From: Sphingobacterium litopenaei
Lineage (GTDB): Bacteria; Bacteroidota; Bacteroidia; Sphingobacteriales; Sphingobacteriaceae
Assembly (NCBI RefSeq): GCF_014692495.1
Contig: NZ_JACOIJ010000016.1
Coordinates: 17,274-81,273 of the forward strand
Length of the DNA: 64,000 nucleotides
Direction of reading: 5' to 3'
A program made the translations under genes and the position numbers. Positions 52,266-60,161 of this stretch are shown here, piece after piece. The notes below the pieces were generated by a model. That model worked only from the letters and a program-made list of their open reading frames with translations. It was not told the DNA's origin and did not search any database. The first letter of the stretch is position 1, and every line of letters begins with the position of its first letter.

Positions 52266-52725
52266 ATAAATCGATTGTATATTCTAAAATTTTTCCTTGT
52301 TCTTCGAAATCTTCAATCGCCAATTTTAATTGCTTCGGTTTTCCCCATTGCTTCTTCCAGCCTCCTGTTTTTATGGTTAGCACAACAGGTTCATTTCGAG
52401 TAAGCAGATAATGCAAGTAGTTCTGACGATCATCAATATGTACTCGCACTTTTCCCATTTGCATGGAATGATACCAAAGAGGCTTCTCACTTCCATTTAC
52501 CAAACCAGTAGAAAAAGTATTTAGTTTGAATTCACGAGGGTTCTTCAAGTAAGATTGAAGATACAGCTCCACTGTTGCTGTATCACCTTTAGTCGAAAGC
52601 TGTACATTCTTTGTCCAAACCTCTATTTCGTTGATATCTACAGAATTTCTTTCTGGCTTCTCCTGAGAAAAGACAACATCACAAGCCAGCACCACAAATA
52701 AAAATGATAAAAAGACTCTTTTCAT
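52264..52725 (-). CDS. Small exported protein of unknown function
   Basis: A 153-residue protein with signal peptide (about 1-20, LACDVVFSQ) and a predicted all-beta mature domain, for example DTATVELYLQSYLKN and PVVLTIKTGGWKKQWGKPKQ. No named family is recognised. It starts 6 bp after the DUF4293 gene ends and is probably cotranscribed with it. Confidence 0.7.
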   Translation of the reverse strand: MKRVFLSFLFVVLACDVVFSQEKPERNSVDINEIEVWTKNVQLSTKGDTATVELYLQSYLKNPREFKLNTFSTGLVNGSEKPLWYHSMQMGKVRVHIDDRQNYLHYLLTRNEPVVLTIKTGGWKKQWGKPKQLKLAIEDFEEQGKILEYTIDL

Positions 52726-52731
52726 CTGAAA

Positions 52732-53205
52732 TTAACGTAATCTATCTGCAGACTTGATTAATTTTTCATCCTTGCGAATACCACCAATAGCCATAGCTAA
52801 AAAGATGATCGAAACGGGCAACAAGAAAAATCCTACACCTATATTATTCGCACCGAAACTTTGAGATATTAAATCCAAAGTAGCAACGGACGAGAAGTAC
52901 ATCCAAACCCCTAAAAGTGCAATTAAAGCAATAGATACATAGATTAATTTAATCTGAAGCTTTCTATTTTTGAATTGAAAAATAGTAATCAATGGCACTA
53001 AAGCAACTACTATGCTCGCAATTGTTTGTAAAATAAAACTACTTTGTTTTACCGATTCATTATTTACGGCAGAATATTCGCCAGTCACAAATAACTTTTT
53101 CCCTAATCCCACTAAATCCGTATAGTTTAGGTAAGGGAACATAAATAATCCTAAAATCACTACTGTTGCTAACAACAACCAAATCGTTTGAATGCGTTGA
53201 ATCAT
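52732..53205 (-). CDS. DUF4293 membrane protein
   Basis: A 157-residue protein with four membrane helices (about 6-24, 58-77, 85-105, 125-142), beginning MIQRIQTIWLLLA as typical of DUF4293. The family is restricted to Bacteroidota and has no known function. It is the first gene of a two-gene leftward unit, divergent from truA. Confidence 0.85.
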   Translation of the reverse strand: MIQRIQTIWLLLATVVILGLFMFPYLNYTDLVGLGKKLFVTGEYSAVNNESVKQSSFILQTIASIVVALVPLITIFQFKNRKLQIKLIYVSIALIALLGVWMYFSSVATLDLISQSFGANNIGVGFFLLPVSIIFLAMAIGGIRKDEKLIKSADRLR

Positions 53206-53309
53206 ATCTGTTTTTAAATCTTATGACAATACTACAAATATAGTATAAACCACAGAAATATGACTTTGTTCTATCACATCAGTGGTACTATTTTTTTTAC
53301 CTTTGTTGT

Positions 53310-54074
53310 GTGAATAACATAAAAAGATTTTTTTTAGAGATTGCCTATGACGGAACAGCCTACCATGGATGGCAAATTCAGCCCAACGCTATTTCTGTAC
53401 AAGAAATATTAAACCACGCATTACACACTTTTTTGCGCGAAGAAATAGAAACAATTGGAGCTGGACGTACTGATACCGGTGTACATGCCAAACAATTGTA
53501 TGTGCATTTTGATAGTGCGAATCCAATTTTAGTGGATAATCCTTACCGAGCACTGCAAGCTATTAATGCATTATTGCCTTTTGACATCTCCGTTAAGCGC
53601 ATTATTGAAGTTGCCGAAGATTCCCATGCACGTTTTGATGCGAGCGAACGCTCGTATGAATACCACATTCATAGCAAGAAGAATCCTTTTTTGATCAATA
53701 AATCTTGGTTGCTACGTGATATTCCAGATATAGAGAAAATGAATGAAGCGGCAAGATTTTTATTAGGAACAAAAGATTTTGAATGTTTTAGCAAATCCAA
53801 TACACAAGTGTTTACAAACATTTGCACCATCAAGGAAGCGCGTTGGGAACAAAATGGAGATCACTTTGTTTTTCACATTACGGCAGATCGGTTCTTACGC
53901 AATATGGTTCGAGCAATAGTGGGTACCTTATTGGAAATTGGCGTAAAAGGTAAACCGATTTCGTATATTCAGGAAGTATTGGAAAGCAAAAATCGTTCGA
54001 AAGCAGGGGTATCAGTTCCTGCTCATGGACTATATTTAACACGAGTAATTTATCCATACATTCAAGAAAAGTAA
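53310..54074 (+). CDS. truA: tRNA pseudouridine(38-40) synthase TruA
   Basis: A 254-residue TruA, which makes pseudouridine at positions 38-40 of tRNA anticodon arms. The catalytic aspartate is in AGRTDTGVHAKQ at about residues 50-60; FLRNMVRAIVGTL near the C-terminus is also conserved. The start is GTG at 53310, directly after a TACCTTTG box (53298-53305), so the leader is very short. The ABC exporter gene starts 3 bp after its stop. Confidence 0.95.
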   Translation: MNNIKRFFLEIAYDGTAYHGWQIQPNAISVQEILNHALHTFLREEIETIGAGRTDTGVHAKQLYVHFDSANPILVDNPYRALQAINALLPFDISVKRIIEVAEDSHARFDASERSYEYHIHSKKNPFLINKSWLLRDIPDIEKMNEAARFLLGTKDFECFSKSNTQVFTNICTIKEARWEQNGDHFVFHITADRFLRNMVRAIVGTLLEIGVKGKPISYIQEVLESKNRSKAGVSVPAHGLYLTRVIYPYIQEK

Positions 54075-54077
54075 ATT

Positions 54078-55841
54078 TTGAAACAAGATAAAATATCAGG
54101 TAAAGCCTACGACAGCAAATTATTGGGTCGTCTAGCCAAGTATATGCGCCCTTACAGAACCATTTTTTGGATTTCTGTGGTGCTGACCATCTTACTGGCT
54201 GCAGTCGCGCCAGCATTACCCATGCTGATTGAATATACTCTTGATAATTATATCTTGAATGGTCAATATGAAGGACTTAACACGATGCTGATCGTCATGA
54301 TGGTCTTGCTGATTGCGCAGACTGTCGTTCGTTACTTCCACACGCTGATGACCAATACATTAGGGCAATCTGTAATCCGTGACATTCGTATTCAAGTTTT
54401 TGAGCATATTACCAATTTACGCCTAAAGTATTTTGACAACACTCCTATTGGACGCTTAATCACCCGAACGATATCCGATTTAGAGACTATAGCCAATATT
54501 TTCTCCGAGGGTTTAATTCAGATTATCGGAGATCTCCTGCAACTTGTCGTGATTTTAGGTGTCATGTTTTACACCGATTGGCGACTAACATTGATTATTC
54601 TTGTTCCAATGCCTTTAATGTTATGGGCAACGTATATCTTTAAGGAAGCCATGAAATCAGCTTTTCAGGATGTTCGCCTTTGGGTATCTAACCTGAATAC
54701 CTTTCTGCAGGAACATATTTCGGGAATGGCCATAATTCAATATTTTGCACGTGAAGAACAGGAAATGCAAAAATTTGACGCGATCAACAAAGAGCATCGT
54801 AATGCCCATGTTCGTGCCAATTGGTATTTTTCTATCTTCTTTCCTGTATTGGAGATTATCATTGCCATCGCGACTGGTCTGTTGGTGTGGTATGGTTCAA
54901 AACAAGTCTTAGCCGATGTGATTTCCCCAGGGGTGGTAGTGGCTTTTTTGATGTATATCAATATGATTTTCCGACCTATTCGTGAGCTTATTGACAAATT
55001 CAATACTTTGCAAATGGGTATGGTGTCAGCCGAACGTATTTTTGATGTGTTGGATACCGATGAATTTACACCGAATACAGGAACATATAAACCTGAGCTT
55101 ATTCGTGGCGAGATCGAATTCAAAAATGTTTGGTTCGCCTATAATGAGGAAAAATGGGTATTGAAAGATGTTAGCTTCAAAGTACAACCCGGCGAAACAT
55201 TAGCTTTGGTTGGAGCTACAGGAGCAGGAAAATCTTCTACCATTAATATTCTAAGTCGTTTTTACGAAATCCAAAAAGGCCAAATATTATTGGACGGTGT
55301 AGATATTCGCGATTATGAGTTGACATTCTTGCGCAAGAATATTTCTACCGTTTTGCAAGATGTATTCTTGTTCTCTGATACAGTTAAAAATAATATCACG
55401 CTTCAAAACCCAAACATTACCGATGAAGAAATTATAGACGCAGCAAAACGTGTAGGCGCTTATGATTTTATTATGCGTTTGCCAGGAGGATTAGATTACA
55501 AAGTACAAGAACGCGGAGCAACGCTTTCTGCTGGGCAAGCACAATTGGTTTCTTTTATACGCGCACTAGTGCACGATCCACGTATTTTGATTTTAGATGA
55601 GGCGACTTCGTCAATAGATACAGAAACTGAATTAATGATTCAATCTGCTATAGACAATTTGATGGAAGGGAGAACGGCTATTGTTATTGCACATAGACTT
55701 TCTACTATTCAAAAGGCTGATAAAATCATTGTGCTGGAAAAAGGAGAAATTAAAGAAATCGGTTCTCACCAAGAATTGTTGGCAATGGATGGCCACTATA
55801 AAAAGCTGTACGATTTGCAGTTCGACTCTGCAGGAATTTAG
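54078..55841 (+). CDS. MsbA-like ABC exporter, fused membrane and ATPase domains
   Basis: A 587-residue half-transporter: six membrane helices in residues about 1-320, then an ATPase domain. This has Walker A GATGAGKSS at about 379-387, Q-loop VLQDVFLFS, signature LSAGQAQLVSFIRAL at about 485-499 (SAGQ instead of SGGQ), Walker B ILILDEATSSIDTET and switch histidine in IAHRLSTIQKADK. It acts as a dimer in the inner membrane. Substrate unknown; lipids or drugs are usual for the group. The start is TTG at 54078, coupled to truA. Confidence 0.92.
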   Translation: MKQDKISGKAYDSKLLGRLAKYMRPYRTIFWISVVLTILLAAVAPALPMLIEYTLDNYILNGQYEGLNTMLIVMMVLLIAQTVVRYFHTLMTNTLGQSVIRDIRIQVFEHITNLRLKYFDNTPIGRLITRTISDLETIANIFSEGLIQIIGDLLQLVVILGVMFYTDWRLTLIILVPMPLMLWATYIFKEAMKSAFQDVRLWVSNLNTFLQEHISGMAIIQYFAREEQEMQKFDAINKEHRNAHVRANWYFSIFFPVLEIIIAIATGLLVWYGSKQVLADVISPGVVVAFLMYINMIFRPIRELIDKFNTLQMGMVSAERIFDVLDTDEFTPNTGTYKPELIRGEIEFKNVWFAYNEEKWVLKDVSFKVQPGETLALVGATGAGKSSTINILSRFYEIQKGQILLDGVDIRDYELTFLRKNISTVLQDVFLFSDTVKNNITLQNPNITDEEIIDAAKRVGAYDFIMRLPGGLDYKVQERGATLSAGQAQLVSFIRALVHDPRILILDEATSSIDTETELMIQSAIDNLMEGRTAIVIAHRLSTIQKADKIIVLEKGEIKEIGSHQELLAMDGHYKKLYDLQFDSAGI

Positions 55842-55918
55842 TTTATTTCTGCGCTTAATTCCTAAATAAGTTTCCTATTTTTAATCTACGATTAAGGATT
55901 AAAACTTATTTGGGTCAT

Positions 55919-56962
55919 ATGTTTTCAAGAATCTTGCTTTTAACTTTCACTCTATGGGCTGTACATTTCACCTGCTTTGCACAGCAAAAATCTTTTAAGG
56001 TTTTTCAGCTTAATATATGGCACGAAGGTACCTCCGTACCAAAAGGCTATGATGCAATTGTGAACGAAATAATTGACAAGGACGCAGATGTTGTGTTGCT
56101 AAGTGAAGTAAACAACAAGGGCGGTGTGGATTTTGTCAGCACGCTTCTAAAAGATTTAAAAGAAAAGGGTCATACTTACAATGGCATATCGAACGAACCA
56201 ACGGTTGACGTAGCCACGATTTCTAAGTATCCCATCCTTGAACAAAACACCCTTTACGACAAAGAAAATCGACAAGGTCAGGTTCTAAAAACCAAAATCA
56301 ATATTCACAATCACCCTGCCATTTTTTACTCGGTGCATTTGGATTATACAAACTATGCGTGTTACCTTCCACGTGGCTACGATGGGGTAACTTGGAAAAA
56401 GATGGATAATCCCATCACCGGTGCACAAGAAATTTTAACAGCTAATCGAAAAAGCAAACGCGATGAAGCTATAGCTGATTTAATCGCTGATGCAGCCAAA
56501 GAATCAACAAAACACAGCATCATTATTGGAGGAGATTTTAATGAACCTTCACATTTGGATTGGATCGAAGCGAATAAGAATTTATACGATCGTCGTGGCG
56601 CTGTAGTGCCATGGGATTGTTCGGTGATGTTGTATGCCGCAGGGTATAAAGACGCATTCCGTATCCAATATCCGAATCCTCTCTCGCATCCTGGATTTAC
56701 CTATCCTAGCTTTAATCCAGATGTACCCACTAGTAAGTTGGCATGGGCACCAGAAGCCGACGACCGCGACCGTATCGACTATATTTACTTCAAATCAACT
56801 AATAAAAAATTAAAACTTGAAGACATCAAAATAGTAGGTCCAGAATCCACTGTACGATACGCGCAGAAACAAGAGAAAGATAGCGAAGATAAATTTTTGT
56901 TGCCAAAAGGAGTTTGGCCTACGGATCATAAAGGTTTGTTAGCTACATTTAGCATAAAATAG
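55919..56962 (+). CDS. Secreted EEP-family hydrolase
   Basis: A 347-residue exported protein of the endonuclease/exonuclease/phosphatase superfamily: signal peptide (ending FAQ at about 22), then the metal-dependent hydrolase fold. Motifs are FKVFQLNIWHEG (first Asn), VVLLSEVNN (metal Glu), IIIGGDFNEPSHLDW (Asp/Asn pair), RIDYIYF and the C-terminal PTDHKGLLA with the catalytic histidine. The substrate may be a phosphodiester, phospholipid or sugar phosphate. An in-frame TTG at 55910 is rejected in favour of ATG 55919. Confidence 0.9.
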   Translation: MFSRILLLTFTLWAVHFTCFAQQKSFKVFQLNIWHEGTSVPKGYDAIVNEIIDKDADVVLLSEVNNKGGVDFVSTLLKDLKEKGHTYNGISNEPTVDVATISKYPILEQNTLYDKENRQGQVLKTKINIHNHPAIFYSVHLDYTNYACYLPRGYDGVTWKKMDNPITGAQEILTANRKSKRDEAIADLIADAAKESTKHSIIIGGDFNEPSHLDWIEANKNLYDRRGAVVPWDCSVMLYAAGYKDAFRIQYPNPLSHPGFTYPSFNPDVPTSKLAWAPEADDRDRIDYIYFKSTNKKLKLEDIKIVGPESTVRYAQKQEKDSEDKFLLPKGVWPTDHKGLLATFSIK

Positions 56963-56968
56963 TGAGAT

Positions 56969-57412
56969 ATGTCGACACGTTTTCACGATCAAAACAAAAG
57001 ACTTTCGGATTTTCAAACAGAAGTTTTGGTCGTATGCCCTACTTGTGGTAAAAAAGCTATTGCTAAAGTTGATTATGAGTTGAAAAAGGCAATATTATTT
57101 TGTGAAATTTGTGGATTCAATAAGCAAATTCCAACAGAGGTTACTGTATTTGGAATAAATGGAAATTGGAATATAGCCGCGCACAGTTATTTTGGCGCAC
57201 AGCTTTGGTTGCAACATCCTTTTAAAAATGATGTGTTCATAGCCTTCAACGCGGATCATTTAAATTATTTGGGACAATATATTGCAGCGGATCTTAGAGA
57301 ACATAAAGACAGAACTGGTTTTACATTATTGGAGCGTTTACCCAAATTTTACCACGATGTCAAAAACCGCAAAGCTTTACTCGCAATAATTCAGAAATTG
57401 AAGAAAAAATAG
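56969..57412 (+). CDS. Zinc-ribbon protein of unknown function
   Basis: A 147-residue cytoplasmic protein. A four-cysteine zinc ribbon is visible at about residues 23-47 (VCPTCGKKAI and FCEICGFNK). The rest is a mixed domain with GNWNIAAHSYFGAQLWLQHPF and a basic helical end KALLAIIQKLKKK. It starts 6 bp after the EEP hydrolase gene. Family not identified; nucleic-acid or protein binding is possible. Confidence 0.75.
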   Translation: MSTRFHDQNKRLSDFQTEVLVVCPTCGKKAIAKVDYELKKAILFCEICGFNKQIPTEVTVFGINGNWNIAAHSYFGAQLWLQHPFKNDVFIAFNADHLNYLGQYIAADLREHKDRTGFTLLERLPKFYHDVKNRKALLAIIQKLKKK

Positions 57413-57441
57413 AGGCCGTCATATCTTGGTTTTAACACCAA

Positions 57442-57479
57442 AAAACTCCCTCTATCACAATAATAAAAGGAGTTTTGAA
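57442..57479. terminator. Weak terminator hairpin
   Basis: AAAACTCC/GGAGTTTT stem with a 19-nt loop between convergent genes. It is weaker than other terminators in the window. Confidence 0.45.
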
Positions 57480-57540
57480 TTTGTGCCTAGCCTTCCCAAT
57501 TTTGAGAGAGAATGCAGCTTGAAGACTAGGACTTTATATT

Positions 57541-57858
57541 TTAATGAAGGAGCTGATATACCTCACGCATGTAATTTGCTTCTTCTAGTGCGGACGTGAA
57601 ATTATACCATTCTTCCTTTGTAAACGTGAAGAGAATTTCAAGAGCAGGAGTAGGTAAAAACATACGTTCTTCATCATCTGGAAAAGACAAAAACTCCTCA
57701 TTTCCAACTTTTGCTCTAATTTCTTCTAAGAAAAATTGAAACTGTACTGCTGAAAAAGTCAACACATAAGATTTCTGCCACACATAATGAAATTTGCACT
57801 TACTACAGTAACTTATCGCGGTGTTTCCTTTGGTTGTAAGATTTACAGATTGACACAT
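57541..57858 (-). CDS. Small CxxC protein at the end of the siderophore operon
   Basis: A 105-residue protein with CSKCKFHYVW (CxxC, about residues 18-27) and a further N-terminal cysteine in MCQSVNL, followed by a helical part. No catalytic motif. Similar small proteins (I recall the name DUF6686, unsure) stand beside iron-uptake genes in Bacteroidota. It starts 34 bp after the PepSY gene and is probably the last gene of the operon. Confidence 0.65.
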   Translation of the reverse strand: MCQSVNLTTKGNTAISYCSKCKFHYVWQKSYVLTFSAVQFQFFLEEIRAKVGNEEFLSFPDDEERMFLPTPALEILFTFTKEEWYNFTSALEEANYMREVYQLLH

Positions 57859-57892
57859 AATATTTTAATTAAAAGATGAGAGAAAAAATTAT

Positions 57893-59530
57893 TTACATCG
57901 GTTTTTGACTAAAGAACACGCGACTACGCGTATAAGCTATTAGACCTACTACACCAATCAAAATCCAGAGAGCATCAACCATCATGATATCGATATATTG
58001 ACTATTGACCGTATTCCAAATCCAATTGTTACTAACAAAGCCATTCACAACAGGTAAAGTAAGGGACAAAATACTACCAATTAACAGAGTTTCAAGATTA
58101 GTGCGTTTAATACTTTTACGTAAGGTATAGAACCAGCTTAACCCAAGCCAACTCCAGAAAAAAACATGATATATAAATGTTTGATCCGCTTGACCAGACC
58201 ATTTGACCACGATGAATGTAAAGGCTGTCACGGGAAACATCGACAAGCAAATTGCCATAAAGAAATTTGCCATCCAACTATTAAATTTCCGCTTCCGCGG
58301 GAGCACATTATTCTTGTCACGCGCCACCAACCAAATCAAAATACCAGATGCAATCACTAAACAGCCCATTATTCCCAGGAGAAAATAAACTATTTTAAGT
58401 GGATAACCTCCATAATCACCATAATGCAGCCTATAGATTAGACTTTTAATTGTATCAATATAAGTTTGGTCACTATCAGGCGATTTGGAGAGCACAACCA
58501 CCCCATCCGCTGCGCGCACATTCAATATACCCGATCCAGAAAAATTTTTCGTAAAGCGAGGGTCTAATTCCATTAGTATATGCATATTTTCATCGCCATA
58601 ATTTTTGATAAACAAACGATGAATATGTGCATCAGGCCATTTTTGATTCGCCATAGCGATATATTCACTTATAGGTTGTATATGCTGCAAAGGTGAATAC
58701 GTATACTCATATTTAAGTATTCGTGAATAGCCGAGATCTTCGTACATTTTGTCTGTATCGCCATTGTACAACAACTTACCAAAAGGAAGAGCCAATACAG
58801 CATTGATAATTAGAAAAATTCCAGTGACCGCATACAGAAATTGAAATGGAAAGCCAATCACGCCTAATGCCGTGTGCATATCCGTCCATACAGTTTTCCA
58901 TTTGCTGAAAGGTCGGAAAATAAAAAAATTAGAAACAATCTTATCCCAATGCAATAGCAGCCCTGTAATCAAAGCAAACAAGAAGATGAAAGCTGTAATT
59001 CCTGAAATAAGATATCCAAATGGAGCTATTCCTACCCTAATAGGCACTTCGTTCAATTGTGCTAAGAAGTGTAAACGATACAAAAATTCTGCTAAATCAT
59101 AACTTTTTGAGTACTCACCAGTCTCTTTAGTCACAAAGTCATAGTTGAAATATTTGGTATCGCCTCCTCCTCTTCTACCTTTTGCCTTTTTATTTTCTGC
59201 AGACTTTGATTTTGCTAAGCTTTGCTTATTCACCACAGAATCCACCGATGCACTCACATTCACATAAGAACGAGCTCCTCCTTGATATAAATAGAAGGCG
59301 ATATCTCTTCCTTGAAGATTTATTTCACGAGATAATGAATCAAGCAATTTATCATAACTTTTACCATCGATTTTGTAAGCCGTGTAAGATGTGCCCTTTT
59401 GCCAAGCCGAAATCTCATCCCTAAAGAAGGAAAAAGAACCCGCAAAAAAGATTACATACAACAACACACAAATTATTATTCCGCTAATCGTATGTGTGTT
59501 AAAGTATATATTATAATTTCTGATATTCAT
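57893..59530 (-). CDS. PepSY-associated membrane protein, siderophore-reductase-like
   Basis: A 545-residue PepSY-associated TM-helix protein: an N-terminal helix (about 14-35, TISGIIICVLLYVIFFAGSFSFFRDE), a large periplasmic PepSY segment (about 36-185), a helix pair with GVIGFPFQFLYAVTGIF, a second periplasmic PepSY region (about 280-375), and three to five C-terminal helices. Conserved histidines (about residues 13, 194, 218 and 370) suit haem ligation, as in family members that reduce ferric siderophores. It lies in an operon behind a siderophore receptor and two small membrane proteins. The reductase function is inferred from context. Confidence 0.82.
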   Translation of the reverse strand: MNIRNYNIYFNTHTISGIIICVLLYVIFFAGSFSFFRDEISAWQKGTSYTAYKIDGKSYDKLLDSLSREINLQGRDIAFYLYQGGARSYVNVSASVDSVVNKQSLAKSKSAENKKAKGRRGGGDTKYFNYDFVTKETGEYSKSYDLAEFLYRLHFLAQLNEVPIRVGIAPFGYLISGITAFIFLFALITGLLLHWDKIVSNFFIFRPFSKWKTVWTDMHTALGVIGFPFQFLYAVTGIFLIINAVLALPFGKLLYNGDTDKMYEDLGYSRILKYEYTYSPLQHIQPISEYIAMANQKWPDAHIHRLFIKNYGDENMHILMELDPRFTKNFSGSGILNVRAADGVVVLSKSPDSDQTYIDTIKSLIYRLHYGDYGGYPLKIVYFLLGIMGCLVIASGILIWLVARDKNNVLPRKRKFNSWMANFFMAICLSMFPVTAFTFIVVKWSGQADQTFIYHVFFWSWLGLSWFYTLRKSIKRTNLETLLIGSILSLTLPVVNGFVSNNWIWNTVNSQYIDIMMVDALWILIGVVGLIAYTRSRVFFSQKPM

Positions 59531-59543
59531 AGGAGATCGGTTT

Positions 59544-59828
59544 TTAACGATTTAGTAAATAGGGAATAGCGAATAAAAGGGCTAATAGCAAATAGATCCC
59601 CCATATCTTCCATCCACTTTTGCAAAGGAATGCCAAAAGCAATAATATCGCCCACAAGATATAACCGGAGAATGCTGCAGTAATGATAATATATTCCTTT
59701 TTAAAAAAAGTTGTCAAGAATACATGAAAAGACAGCATAACAACATATCCTCCAATAAATCCAGCTGTAATTTTCAGAAAACGTTGAAAAGGAGAACTTA
59801 AATATTTCTTATTTGCGGGCATAATCAA
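59544..59828 (-). CDS. Small membrane protein, DUF3649-like
   Basis: A 94-residue protein with three hydrophobic helices (about 17-37, 47-66, 70-92). Its place between a PepSY-type protein and another small membrane protein behind a TonB-dependent siderophore receptor is that of the DUF3649 proteins in other iron-uptake operons. It overlaps the preceding gene by 4 bp, so translation is coupled. Confidence 0.6.
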   Translation of the reverse strand: MIMPANKKYLSSPFQRFLKITAGFIGGYVVMLSFHVFLTTFFKKEYIIITAAFSGYILWAILLLLAFLCKSGWKIWGIYLLLALLFAIPYLLNR

Positions 59829-60157
59829 TTAAAAAATAACTCTACACTTAAACTAATCACAAAAACCACGAGTATATATTTCCACTGTACAATACCAAAG
59901 GGATACAAGAGTATCAGTAAACTAAAGGCTATCATGAGAAATGCGAAAAATGCGAAGAAAGATGACCCTAATCCTAAATCACTCAATAATAATACACCTG
60001 TAATTAGCAAAAGTAAACAACTTATAATCCTAGCTGTTTTTGAGTGATTTTTAACTTTTTCTAAGCAAGTGTTCTTCGAGACATGCTTCACTTTCTTGCT
60101 AGATGCATAGAAAGTAAAACATGCCAAAATTTGTATAGAAAATAATATGCTGTACAT
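59825..60157 (-). CDS. Small membrane protein, DUF3325-like
   Basis: A 110-residue membrane protein with three to four helices (MYSILFSIQILACFTFYAS at the start, then about 38-55, 60-80 and 88-107). The ATG at 60157 lies 5 bp after the receptor's stop; a longer in-frame start inside the receptor gene gives a hydrophilic extension and is rejected. By size and position it matches the DUF3325 protein of comparable siderophore operons. Confidence 0.6.
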   Translation of the reverse strand: MYSILFSIQILACFTFYASSKKVKHVSKNTCLEKVKNHSKTARIISCLLLLITGVLLLSDLGLGSSFFAFFAFLMIAFSLLILLYPFGIVQWKYILVVFVISLSVELFFN

Positions 60158-60161
60158 CTTA